Source: CAYFKJ01 sp964343605 (GTDB taxonomy: Bacteria > Pseudomonadota > Alphaproteobacteria > UBA2966). From it: a DNA stretch of 64,000 nucleotides. Every line of letters starts with the position of its first letter. Positions within the stretch are counted from its first letter, which is position 1. The stretch spans positions 372,001 to 436,000 of the forward strand of contig CAYFKJ010000003.1 of assembly GCA_964343605.1 (NCBI GenBank), in the 5' to 3' direction. Positions 25,667 to 33,678 of this stretch are shown piece after piece. The notes under the pieces were generated by a model. That model made no database searches and had not been told where the DNA came from. It saw only the letters and a list, made by a program, of their open reading frames with translations. The position numbers and the translations under genes were made by a program.

Positions 25667-27754
25667 ATGCGTCCCGAAATCCTTTTTCCCGTGTTCGCCC
25701 CGGTCACGAAATTGGCCGGTGTCGGGCCGCGCATCGCCAAACTGATCGAAAAGGCGGCGGGCGAGCGCATCGTCGATTTGTTCTGGCATTTGCCCTCAGG
25801 CGTTATCGACCGGCGCTTTTCGCCACGCATCGCTGAGGCGCCCGACGGCCGCATCGCCACCATGACGGTCACCGTCGATCATCATCTGCCGCCACACAAC
25901 AAGCGCCAGCCCTACAAGGTGGTCTGCACCGACGACAGCGGTGAAATCACGCTGGTCTTCTTTCACGCCCATGCCGACTACCTGGAAAAGACGCTTCCCG
26001 TGGGAGAGCTCCGCGTCATCAGCGGCAAGGTCGAGCATTTCGGCAAGGATCTGCAGATGGCCCATCCCGACCATATCGTGACGGCGGAAGAGGCGCCGTC
26101 GGTCAAGACCATCGAACCGGTCTACCCGTTGACGGCGGGGCTGACGCTGAAAACAATCGGCAAGGCCGTTCGCGGGGCGTTGGACGAGGCACCCCGGCTG
26201 CCGGAATGGCTCGATGCGGCTTATCTCGAGAAACAGAAATGGAAATCCTGGCATGACTCGCTCATGAGCGTGCACGCCCCGCAGCAGGATTGGGAACTGG
26301 AACCCGCGGCCCCGGCCCGCCAGCGTCTGGCCTACGACGAGTTATTGGCCAACCAGCTTGCCCTGGCCCTGGTGCGGGCCAGCCTGCGCCGGCGGCCGGG
26401 CCGCGAGACCACCGGTGACGGCCGGTTGAGGGACAAGGTGAAGGCTGCCCTGCCCTACGAATTGACCGGCGCCCAGGTCCGCAGTCTGGCGGAGATCGCC
26501 GAGGATATGTCCGCCCCCCACCGCATGTTGCGTTTGCTGCAGGGCGATGTCGGCAGCGGCAAGACCATTGTCGCGCTGATGGCCATGCTGAGCGCCGTCG
26601 AGGCGGGGCGGCAGGCCGTCATGATGGCGCCGACCGAAATTCTGGCACGCCAGCACTTCGCCGGCATCGAACCGCTGGCAGAGGCCGCCGGCATTCGTCT
26701 GGCCCTGCTGACGGGACGCGACAAGGGGAAGGCGCGCGAGGCCCTGCTCGCCCAATTGCTGGCCGGCGAAATCGACATTCTGCTCGGCACCCACGCCGTT
26801 TTTCAGGAAGGCGTCGATTTCAAGGATCTGGCTTTTGCCGTGATCGACGAACAACACCGCTTCGGCGTGCACCAGCGCCTGGCCATTGCCGGCAAAGCCA
26901 CCCAAGCCGCGCCGGACCTGCTGGTCATGACGGCAACCCCCATCCCGCGCACCCTGACATTGACCGCCTATGGCGACATGGAAGTCTCCCGCCTCGACGA
27001 AAAACCGCCGGGGCGGGCGCCCGTCGACACCCGGGCCCTGCCGCTCGAACGCCTGGAGGAGGTCGTCGCCGGCGTGACGCGGGCGGTTGCCGACGGCGCC
27101 CGGGTCTATTGGGTTTGTCCACTGGTGGAGGAATCGGACGCCGTCGATCTAGCCGCCGCCGAGGACCGCTACGCCCACCTACGCGGTGCATTCGGCGACC
27201 GCGTCGGGCTGGTGCATGGCCGCCTCAAGGCCGCCCAGAAAGATGCCGTCATGGCGGATTTTGCCGATGGTCAGCTCGACGTTCTGGTGGCGACCACTGT
27301 GATCGAGGTCGGCGTCGACGTGCCCGAAGCCACCGTCATGGTGGTTGAACATGCCGAGCGTTTCGGCCTGGCACAGCTGCACCAATTGCGCGGCCGCATC
27401 GGGCGCGGCGAACGGGCCGGGACTTGCCTGATGCTCTATCACGGCCCCTTGGGGGAAACGGCCAAGGCGCGCATTCAGATCATGCGGGAAACGGAGGACG
27501 GATTTCGCATCGCCGAGGAAGATCTGAGGCTGCGTGGCGCCGGCGAGATGCTCGGCACCCGTCAATCCGGATTTCCCGAATTTCGCTTAGCCGATCTGGC
27601 CGTCCATGCCGAGCTGCTGGCAGCGGCGAGGGATGATGCAAGATTGATCCTGGAAACGGAGCCGGACCTGGACGGCAAGCGGGGAGAAGCCGTGCGGGTT
27701 CTGCTCTACCTCTTCGAACGCGATGCCGCCGTTGCCTATCTAAGATCAGGATAG
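25667..27754 (+). CDS. recG: ATP-dependent DNA helicase RecG
   Basis: 695 residues, normal length. N-terminal wedge/OB domain (KLAGVGPRIAKLIEKAAGER, then DDSGEITLVFFH), helicase motif I GDVGSGKTIVAL, motif II VIDEQHRFGVHQR, motif III TATPIPRTLTLT, and C-terminal motifs VIEVGVDVPEATVMVVEHAE and LHQLRGRIGRGE. RecG reverses stalled replication forks and branch-migrates Holliday junctions. It is transcribed away from sdhE-mfd across a 147-bp gap. Confidence 0.97.
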   Translation: MRPEILFPVFAPVTKLAGVGPRIAKLIEKAAGERIVDLFWHLPSGVIDRRFSPRIAEAPDGRIATMTVTVDHHLPPHNKRQPYKVVCTDDSGEITLVFFHAHADYLEKTLPVGELRVISGKVEHFGKDLQMAHPDHIVTAEEAPSVKTIEPVYPLTAGLTLKTIGKAVRGALDEAPRLPEWLDAAYLEKQKWKSWHDSLMSVHAPQQDWELEPAAPARQRLAYDELLANQLALALVRASLRRRPGRETTGDGRLRDKVKAALPYELTGAQVRSLAEIAEDMSAPHRMLRLLQGDVGSGKTIVALMAMLSAVEAGRQAVMMAPTEILARQHFAGIEPLAEAAGIRLALLTGRDKGKAREALLAQLLAGEIDILLGTHAVFQEGVDFKDLAFAVIDEQHRFGVHQRLAIAGKATQAAPDLLVMTATPIPRTLTLTAYGDMEVSRLDEKPPGRAPVDTRALPLERLEEVVAGVTRAVADGARVYWVCPLVEESDAVDLAAAEDRYAHLRGAFGDRVGLVHGRLKAAQKDAVMADFADGQLDVLVATTVIEVGVDVPEATVMVVEHAERFGLAQLHQLRGRIGRGERAGTCLMLYHGPLGETAKARIQIMRETEDGFRIAEEDLRLRGAGEMLGTRQSGFPEFRLADLAVHAELLAAARDDARLILETEPDLDGKRGEAVRVLLYLFERDAAVAYLRSG

Positions 27755-27780
27755 CGGCGACCAGAACTGACTTTGTCGCC

Positions 27781-28863
27781 TCAATTTCCGGTCTGAAACG
27801 ACCACGACGTAACCGGCAGCGCCCTTTGAATCACGCTGTGCAATCGACAACGATTTGCCAGGCCCAGCGTCAAACCGTAGCGTTGGTGCGGTTTCAGCTT
27901 GCCGTCCACCTTGATGGCCATGACGGTCGGGCTCTTCCAGTAGGCGTTTCGGTAGCAGATCTCCCGGCAGGTCGCGGTACCGATACAGGCGCTGCGCGTC
28001 AGCATCGGCGTGTTGAACTCGACCTCGAGCTCGGTGATGTCGATCGGAACATTTTTGGCCCCGTTGCTCGGCGTCATGCGGACGACCTCCACCGCCACAT
28101 CCTCGGGTAGTTCGACGTCGTAGAGATAGCTGAGCCAGCCCGTCTCGAGTTCCGCTTTCGATTTGTCCAACACCCGGCGGGATGCGGTATCGAGATCGTC
28201 GGCAATGCCCAGTTCCTCGAAAAACTTCATGACAGGGGGCAACCCGTGCGTATCCAGGAGATAGAACACGAAACTCGCCCCGACCGCGTAGGCGTAACGA
28301 TTTATTTGCCCGCCCGTGTAGGCCACCTCCTCGGCGGGGATTTCCTTGTAGGAGCGCCAGTCCTGAACCAGGTCGAAATCGACGTTACCTCTCCGATGCT
28401 GATGGGCGGCCACCGTCAGGACGTCTCTTCGGAACGTCTTCTCCTCCCCGGCCAAGCCGCTACCGAAAAGCGACGCGAACCCTTCATCGATGAAGCGGTA
28501 CCGTCCCTGCCGGCTGGCGCCGCGCGTGAGCTTGGCCATGGCGAGATGGGCCGATTCATGGGCGACGATGCGGATCGGGTGGTTGTTGTAGTGCGTGGTC
28601 TTGATCAGGATCGTGTCGGCCTGGGCACTGAACTTGGAATGCGGACCGTCGGTGAACAGCACCCGAATGCGGACCGGTGTGCGGTTGCCGAATACCTGAT
28701 TGAGCGAAGCCCAAACCCCGTCGAACTTCTCCAGCGAATTTCCGATGGCGTCGAAAAAGTGGTGCGATTTGGTGTCTTGCGCGGCGACATGAAATGTCAT
28801 CGTCAGCCCGATAGCCAGGGAGGCGACTGTTGTTACGAGTCTCGTCATTTTACCAATACCCAT
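27781..28863 (-). CDS. Secreted zinc-metallopeptidase-like protein with C-terminal Ig-like domain
   Basis: 360 residues from ATG 28863 (an ATG at 28848 is an alternative). A signal peptide ends near TFHVAAQD. Residues 102-106 form HESAH (HExxH zinc motif), and FIDEGFASLFG at about 125-135 supplies the downstream Glu seen in peptidase MA-like gluzincins. After about 250, VRMTPSNGAKNVPIDITELE resembles a bacterial Ig-like (Big_5/SbsA) module, followed by a Cys-rich segment (CIGTATCREICY) with possible disulfides. It probably acts in the periplasm or outside the cell; the substrate is unknown. It is not obviously in an operon. Confidence 0.75.
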   Translation of the reverse strand: MGIGKMTRLVTTVASLAIGLTMTFHVAAQDTKSHHFFDAIGNSLEKFDGVWASLNQVFGNRTPVRIRVLFTDGPHSKFSAQADTILIKTTHYNNHPIRIVAHESAHLAMAKLTRGASRQGRYRFIDEGFASLFGSGLAGEEKTFRRDVLTVAAHQHRRGNVDFDLVQDWRSYKEIPAEEVAYTGGQINRYAYAVGASFVFYLLDTHGLPPVMKFFEELGIADDLDTASRRVLDKSKAELETGWLSYLYDVELPEDVAVEVVRMTPSNGAKNVPIDITELEVEFNTPMLTRSACIGTATCREICYRNAYWKSPTVMAIKVDGKLKPHQRYGLTLGLANRCRLHSVIQRALPVTSWSFQTGN

Positions 28864-29017
28864 TTCCGGCCCCGCATCCCTCATTCGTCTTGTTCGCGTC
28901 GTCTCCGACAGCCGCCACCATGTCGTTTCACCTTTCCCTAGTACCCGTCGCCCGAAATCCTTCCGGGACCACTCCCTGCCCTAGCATACCGCCGCGCCGT
29001 GGGGTAGGTTCCTCCGA

Positions 29018-29563
29018 ATGAAGCGCTTCCGATATTTTTCCGGTTTGGCCACCCCCCGTACGCTGCTGCGCACCGTTTTCGTGGTCGCTCTCGTCGGCGT
29101 CGTCCTTACGGCCGGACGGGCCCATGCAGGTTATTCGGAAGGCGTTCAAGCCTATGAAGCGGCCCGCTTTCAGGATGCGATACGGGAGTTCCGAAGCCTT
29201 GTTGTGCGCGGCCACGCCGGGGCGGAATTCATGATGGGCGTGATGTACTTCCAGGGCCAGGGCCTTGTTCGAAACCAATCCATCGCGGCAATCTGGTTCT
29301 ACAAAGCCGCGCTGAAAGGTCACGCCGGCGCCCAATTGGCCTTCGGTTCGATGCATGTCAGGGGAATCGGCGTTTACCAGAATTTGTCGAAAGCCTACAA
29401 GTGGCTGACCTTGGCTGCGGAAAGCGGAGTCACGGAATTGGCCCAAAAAGCGGGCGACCTGAGAAAAGATACCGCCCTGCTGATGACGCAAAAGGAAATT
29501 GACGAGGCGGTGGCCGATGCCCGCGGATTTACGCCCATCAAAGCCGGGATCGTCCGCGAGTAG
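29018..29563 (+). CDS. Exported Sel1-repeat protein
   Basis: 181 residues. A long signal sequence (LRTVFVVALVGVVLTAGRAHA) is followed by Sel1-like repeats of about 36 residues: AEFMMGVMYFQGQGLVRNQS, AQLAFGSMHVRGIGVYQNLS and flanking helices. Such repeats make protein-binding alpha-solenoids. The same opening (YSEGVQAYEAARF) recurs in the protein at 38241 (FNEGVQAFKSGDY), so the two are paralogues. Confidence 0.8.
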   Translation: MKRFRYFSGLATPRTLLRTVFVVALVGVVLTAGRAHAGYSEGVQAYEAARFQDAIREFRSLVVRGHAGAEFMMGVMYFQGQGLVRNQSIAAIWFYKAALKGHAGAQLAFGSMHVRGIGVYQNLSKAYKWLTLAAESGVTELAQKAGDLRKDTALLMTQKEIDEAVADARGFTPIKAGIVRE

Positions 29564-29572
29564 AGGTTAACT

Positions 29573-31183
29573 CTATTTGAGAGTTCCTGCATTGGCGGCG
29601 ATACCCGTCCCATCCCAAATCTCCAACACCCGTCCTCTGTAGGACTGACGAAAACTGGGCTCCCCTGCTAACGTATGCCGCGGCTTGTAGAGGGCGATGA
29701 AATGACCGCCCGGATTGGCTTTCGACCACTTTTGCACTGAGCCATGCGGCACCACATGCAGCGGTCGGGTCAGTCTGCCCAGAAAATGAAACTGGCCGTG
29801 GTATTTGCCGGCGACCGCTACCGGGTGGCCGGCCTCCTGAAGCTTGGCTATATGATTGGAAACGGCCTTTAGGTCATAGGCCGGCGCCGCCTGGGTCATG
29901 ACGAACAGGTGGATCAGGATCACCGCCAGCGGTGAGAGCAGGCCGAGCGCCATGATTCCCCCTTGCATGCTGCGGAATCGGGCGGCGGCGGCGATGGCTC
30001 CGGCGGCTGCCAATGCACCCCCCATGACCGGAGACACACCGGCGGCCCAGCCGGGCAATCGGAGCAGGCCGGGAGAGTTCGAGGCCACCAAGGGCAACAG
30101 ACTCAGCACAACGCCGAACAAGATCCACAGCAATCCGGGGAAGCGGGCATCGTACGCCATGGTCCATCGGGCGCCCGCCAAGCGATGAGCGGCCATCAGG
30201 GCAAGAGGCGGCATCAGGGGGATCATGTAGTGGGGCTGTTTGCCGCTGATCAGGCAGAAAGCGACAAAAGCCGGCAGAAACCAGACGACGGCCAACCGGA
30301 GCTGCCAGTCGAACCGACCCGGCCAAGTTAATCCGCCGCGCCACAGCGGCGGCCAGACCGCCCAGGGCAGCAACATGACGGGCAGAAGCGGCAGATACCA
30401 CCACCAGGGCCGGCCATGGGCGAACGAATCTTCAACACGGCCCGCCGTCTGCCCCCAGAAAATCGCATTGGCGTAGGCCTCGCCTCCCGCCGCCGCCGCC
30501 GGGAGCGCCCAGGCCAGAGCGATCGCCGCGCCGAAGGCGATCGCCGCCGCCACGCCGGCGAACCAATACCGCAGATTTTGCCGGAATCCTTCCGGCGCCC
30601 ACCACTGGACGGTGACCGCGACCGGCAAGGTGTAGAGCAGGATGACCGGGCCTTTGGCAAGCACGCCGAGACCGATTGCCAACCCCAGCAAAGCGAAGCC
30701 CGCGAGCTGCCGTCCGCGCACTGCCATCACCAAACCTCCGACGCCGACCGCCGCCAGCAGGGCGTTCCACATGTCGAACATCGTTACGGTGGTAAACAGC
30801 GACCAGAAAAAGCCGCCCAGCAACAACCAGGGAACGAGGTCCGCGATATCCGTGCGCCGCGGCCAGAGCTGCAATGCGACGAGGCGCGCCGCATACAGCG
30901 CCGCCAGTCCAGCCAAGGGAGAAACCAACCTCGGCCACCATTCGTTGACGCCGAACAGGCTCCAGCCGGCGTGAACGCTCCAGAACAACAAGGGCGGTTT
31001 GTGCGAGTACGGTTCGCCGTTGAGATGGGGGACCAGAAAATCCGAACGCAGCCACATCTCCCAGGCGGCGGCTAGGTAACGCGTCTCGTCCACCGGCAGA
31101 AGGGGCCGAGTGGCCAGTGCAATAACGAGCAGGATCGCCCAAACGAGCACCCAGCCCGACGCCTGCCACGTCCGACGGATCAT
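29573..31183 (-). CDS. ArnT/PMT-family glycosyltransferase (GT-C, polyprenyl-phosphate sugar dependent)
   Basis: 536 residues with about 11 TM helices. The first periplasmic loop has LLPVDETRYLAAAWEMWLR (catalytic Asp-Glu of GT-C enzymes) and HLNGEPYSHKPPLLFW, characteristic of ArnT-like enzymes that move a sugar from undecaprenyl phosphate to lipid A or another envelope acceptor. A small soluble domain forms the C-terminus. Its start abuts the TVP38-like gene stop, and a GT2 enzyme lies upstream in the operon, probably making the lipid-linked sugar. Confidence 0.85.
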   Translation of the reverse strand: MIRRTWQASGWVLVWAILLVIALATRPLLPVDETRYLAAAWEMWLRSDFLVPHLNGEPYSHKPPLLFWSVHAGWSLFGVNEWWPRLVSPLAGLAALYAARLVALQLWPRRTDIADLVPWLLLGGFFWSLFTTVTMFDMWNALLAAVGVGGLVMAVRGRQLAGFALLGLAIGLGVLAKGPVILLYTLPVAVTVQWWAPEGFRQNLRYWFAGVAAAIAFGAAIALAWALPAAAAGGEAYANAIFWGQTAGRVEDSFAHGRPWWWYLPLLPVMLLPWAVWPPLWRGGLTWPGRFDWQLRLAVVWFLPAFVAFCLISGKQPHYMIPLMPPLALMAAHRLAGARWTMAYDARFPGLLWILFGVVLSLLPLVASNSPGLLRLPGWAAGVSPVMGGALAAAGAIAAAARFRSMQGGIMALGLLSPLAVILIHLFVMTQAAPAYDLKAVSNHIAKLQEAGHPVAVAGKYHGQFHFLGRLTRPLHVVPHGSVQKWSKANPGGHFIALYKPRHTLAGEPSFRQSYRGRVLEIWDGTGIAANAGTLK

Positions 31184-31902
31184 CAGGAAGACCGATCTTC
31201 CACGGGTGGATCGGTTTGATCGTCGACGGTCACGTCGCGTCCGTAGTGGCGGTAGAGGAAGAGGCCAACGGCGGCGGAAACCGCGAACAGGGCGACGCTG
31301 ACGCCGATCTGGGTTTCCGACGAGACGCTGGCGCCGCTGCCGATCAGCGCAAAAATTAGCGTCTGTGGGATGTACCCCAGCGCGGACCCGCTGATGAAGC
31401 CCAGCGCGCCGATACTCGATACCCCGGCGGCAAGGCAGGTCAGGAAATTGCTGCCGACCGGCAGCAGCCGTATGACCAGGGCCATGGCAAACGGGTTGCG
31501 TGCCAGGAAGGCGTCGATTTTCCGAATGCGCCTCGGGGCGCGGGCCAAAACCGCCTTTTGGCCAAGGATGCGGGCGTAACTGAACGACGCGGTACAGCCC
31601 AGGACCGTCGCGAGCAACGCCAGGCTGCCGCCTTCAATAACGCCGAAGGCATATCCGCCCATAAAGGAAACGATTTGGCGGGGCAGGCCGACGCCCGTAA
31701 ACGCGGCGCCGACCGCGACGAACAGGATCTCACCCGTCAGTCCCTGGCCGCGAATGTTGAGGTCAATCCAGTCGGTACTGAGGGCCGACGCCAAACCGCT
31801 CTTTTGGACGGCGTAGCCGATGGCGCCAAGCGACAACAGCAGGATGGCGCCGCGCGCCAGCGCCCGGATGTCGCGCCTCTGCCTAACGCCGCCGTTGGTC
31901 AA
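31183..31902 (-). CDS. TVP38/TMEM64 (VTT/DedA-like) membrane protein
   Basis: 239 residues. GVGLPRQIVSFMGGYAFGVIEG and the C-terminal LPVGSNFLTCLAAGVSSIGALGF are the VTT-domain signatures (re-entrant helices with Pro, Gly and Arg). VTT/DedA proteins flip or recycle undecaprenyl phosphate and other lipids. Its position between a GT2 enzyme and an ArnT-like transferase fits a role in the lipid-carrier cycle of that pathway (inference). Confidence 0.85.
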   Translation of the reverse strand: MTNGGVRQRRDIRALARGAILLLSLGAIGYAVQKSGLASALSTDWIDLNIRGQGLTGEILFVAVGAAFTGVGLPRQIVSFMGGYAFGVIEGGSLALLATVLGCTASFSYARILGQKAVLARAPRRIRKIDAFLARNPFAMALVIRLLPVGSNFLTCLAAGVSSIGALGFISGSALGYIPQTLIFALIGSGASVSSETQIGVSVALFAVSAAVGLFLYRHYGRDVTVDDQTDPPVEDRSS

Positions 31903-31903
31903 T

Positions 31904-32674
31904 TCAACCCCCGTCCCGCTCGATTACGCGAACGGTTTTGGCTCGGCGTTTTAGCCACATGACGCCCACCAGATCGACGATGCCGACCCCCAATCGGTTC
32001 CAAATCCCATAGTGCGAAACGCCGCCTCCGCGCGGACGGTGATTGACCGGCACCGAGGCGATCTCGCCTCCGTTCATGCGGAACAGGGCCGGCATGAAGC
32101 GATGGAAATGGTCGAAGTGCGCCATGGCCAGGAAAATTTCGCGGCGAAACAGTTTGAGCCCGCATCCCGTGTCGGGCGTATCGTCCCCCAACAGACGGCT
32201 GCGGACGCCGTTGGCGATGCGCGAAGACAGCCGGCGAATCACGGTGTCCCGGCGTTTGTTCCGGTGACCGCAAATCATGTCGAGTTGGGGTTTGGCTTCC
32301 CTCAATTTTAGCAGCGCCGGAATATCGGCCGGATCGTTCTGGCCGTCGCCGTCCAGCGTCGCGACCCAGTCGGCCGACGCCGCCCGCACGCCGGTCAGGA
32401 TCGCCGTGCTCTGTCCCGCGTTGGCGGCGTGGGTCAGCACCCGGAGCCAGGCGCGTGCGGTTTGAGACTCCGCCAGTACCTCCGCCGTCCGGTCATCGCT
32501 GGCGTCGTTGACGACGATGAGTTCGAACTCCCCTTCGTTTGCCAGTGCCAAACCGACCTCGTCGACCAAATCGCCGATGTTGTCCGCCTCGTTGTGAACA
32601 GGGATGACGACGGAAAGCGATGGAGATCTTCGACGATTGCCGGGACCTGGGGTTTCTGTGCTGGTTGATTCCAT
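31904..32674 (-). CDS. GT2-family glycosyltransferase (DPM1/ArnC-like)
   Basis: 256 residues. SLSVVIPVHNEADNIGDLV, IVVNDASDDRTAEVL, the metal motif ATLDGDGQNDPADIP and HRPRGGGVSHYGIWNRLGVG match dolichyl/polyprenyl-phosphate sugar synthases. No C-terminal TM pair is present; the end is a short basic segment, so it is probably peripheral on the inner membrane. First gene of the GT2-TVP38-ArnT operon, one base from its neighbour. Confidence 0.88.
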   Translation of the reverse strand: MESTSTETPGPGNRRRSPSLSVVIPVHNEADNIGDLVDEVGLALANEGEFELIVVNDASDDRTAEVLAESQTARAWLRVLTHAANAGQSTAILTGVRAASADWVATLDGDGQNDPADIPALLKLREAKPQLDMICGHRNKRRDTVIRRLSSRIANGVRSRLLGDDTPDTGCGLKLFRREIFLAMAHFDHFHRFMPALFRMNGGEIASVPVNHRPRGGGVSHYGIWNRLGVGIVDLVGVMWLKRRAKTVRVIERDGG

Positions 32675-32779
32675 GCTTTCCGTGACAAAGGGGCGCCGGA
32701 CCCGGCAAATTGAGGCCCCTTATACCCCCGCCCTCACCGGACAGGCAATGCCGCCAAATGGATTGTGGTTTTGTGGGGG

Positions 32780-33457
32780 TTAGGCTGCGACGACGGCGGC
32801 AGTGTGGGCGTAGGCCTGTGCCGAACGGGCGAAGTCAACCGCATAAGGACTTGTCTGCTCTTCGCTGCCGGCTGTCTGTTCCAGCCTTTCTTCAGCGCGT
32901 TGCTCTTGCAGTTCAGCGCGGGCGGCCTGCATCTGGGCATCCGCCTGGGCGGCCACCGCGCGGTCCTGGCCGGAAGGTTCGGACGGCGCCGAGGCGGCCC
33001 GTTTGACGACTTCCATCTTGCGGATGGTGGCCTCCGGGTCGCCCGCTATGGGCGCCGTATCAATCGATACCTCACCGCCCACGGCATATTGGTGGCCGTC
33101 GGGACCGCGTTGGAATTCGTAGGACGGTCGCCCCGTGTAGGGCGCACCGGTGCGGGCGTGAGCCTCTTCATGCCGGCGGACTTCCTGATCGCGGGCTTTC
33201 AGCTCTTCGACCAGCTTTTCTTCGGTGGGCGTCAACTCGCCGGGTTTGCGGTTTTTCTCGCCTTGGGTCACCGATATGGAAACGCTGTCCATGAGGAGCA
33301 CGGGTCCGGGGCGCGGCGAGGCGCCCTGGTGTTTGATGGGGTTGCCGTTGTGGCGTCCGAACAGCTCTCTCACCTGCACATGGTCAGCCGCATCGTCCCG
33401 CTGAAGTCGGGCCGGCAGGTTCGGGGTCGACGGGTAATATGCTGAGATTGCTGACAT
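32780..33457 (-). CDS. SprA-related putative metalloprotease-like protein
   Basis: 225 residues. The conserved core runs from LTPTEEKLVEELKARDQEV through RRHEEAHARTGAPYTGRPSY and GPDGHQYAVGGEVSIDT, the pattern of the SprA-related (putative metalloprotease CJM1_0395) family. HEEAH at 96-100 is an HExxH motif. N- and C-terminal parts are low-complexity and Ala/Gln-rich. No signal peptide. Catalysis is predicted from the motif only. A long frame on the opposite strand is its shadow. Confidence 0.75.
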   Translation of the reverse strand: MSAISAYYPSTPNLPARLQRDDAADHVQVRELFGRHNGNPIKHQGASPRPGPVLLMDSVSISVTQGEKNRKPGELTPTEEKLVEELKARDQEVRRHEEAHARTGAPYTGRPSYEFQRGPDGHQYAVGGEVSIDTAPIAGDPEATIRKMEVVKRAASAPSEPSGQDRAVAAQADAQMQAARAELQEQRAEERLEQTAGSEEQTSPYAVDFARSAQAYAHTAAVVAA

Positions 33458-33678
33458 TTCGGCGAATTTTCACCGCGGGAAGTAAATTCCAAGTTAACGA
33501 TTCAACGATTTTGAGAACCCGGTTTATGAGTGGATATTGCCTAATTTACATGCGCTTAGGATCAAATTTAGACACATTCAATCGATGGACAGTCTAATTA
33601 TATTGGTCAATTGTCTAATTAGCGTTGATAAATTGTTAATACTCATTTAGACTGTGTAAATCTCATGGAGGGGAGTCC
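33458..33678 (+). promoter_or_regulatory. AT-rich promoter with four TTAGAC elements
   Basis: The 220 bp upstream of the MerR-cyclase gene is strongly AT-rich and holds TTAGAC at 33568-33573 and 33647-33652 and its complement GTCTAA at 33592-33597 and 33613-33618. The first two form an inverted pair; the two GTCTAATTA copies are 21 bp apart, two helical turns. They are good candidates for binding sites of the HTH protein encoded just downstream. The ribosome site is GGAGGGG before ATG 33679. Confidence 0.5.

Noticed and set aside
32765..33445. 226-codon plus-strand frame
   Set aside because: Opposite the SprA-related gene, which has the family core and HEEAH motif.
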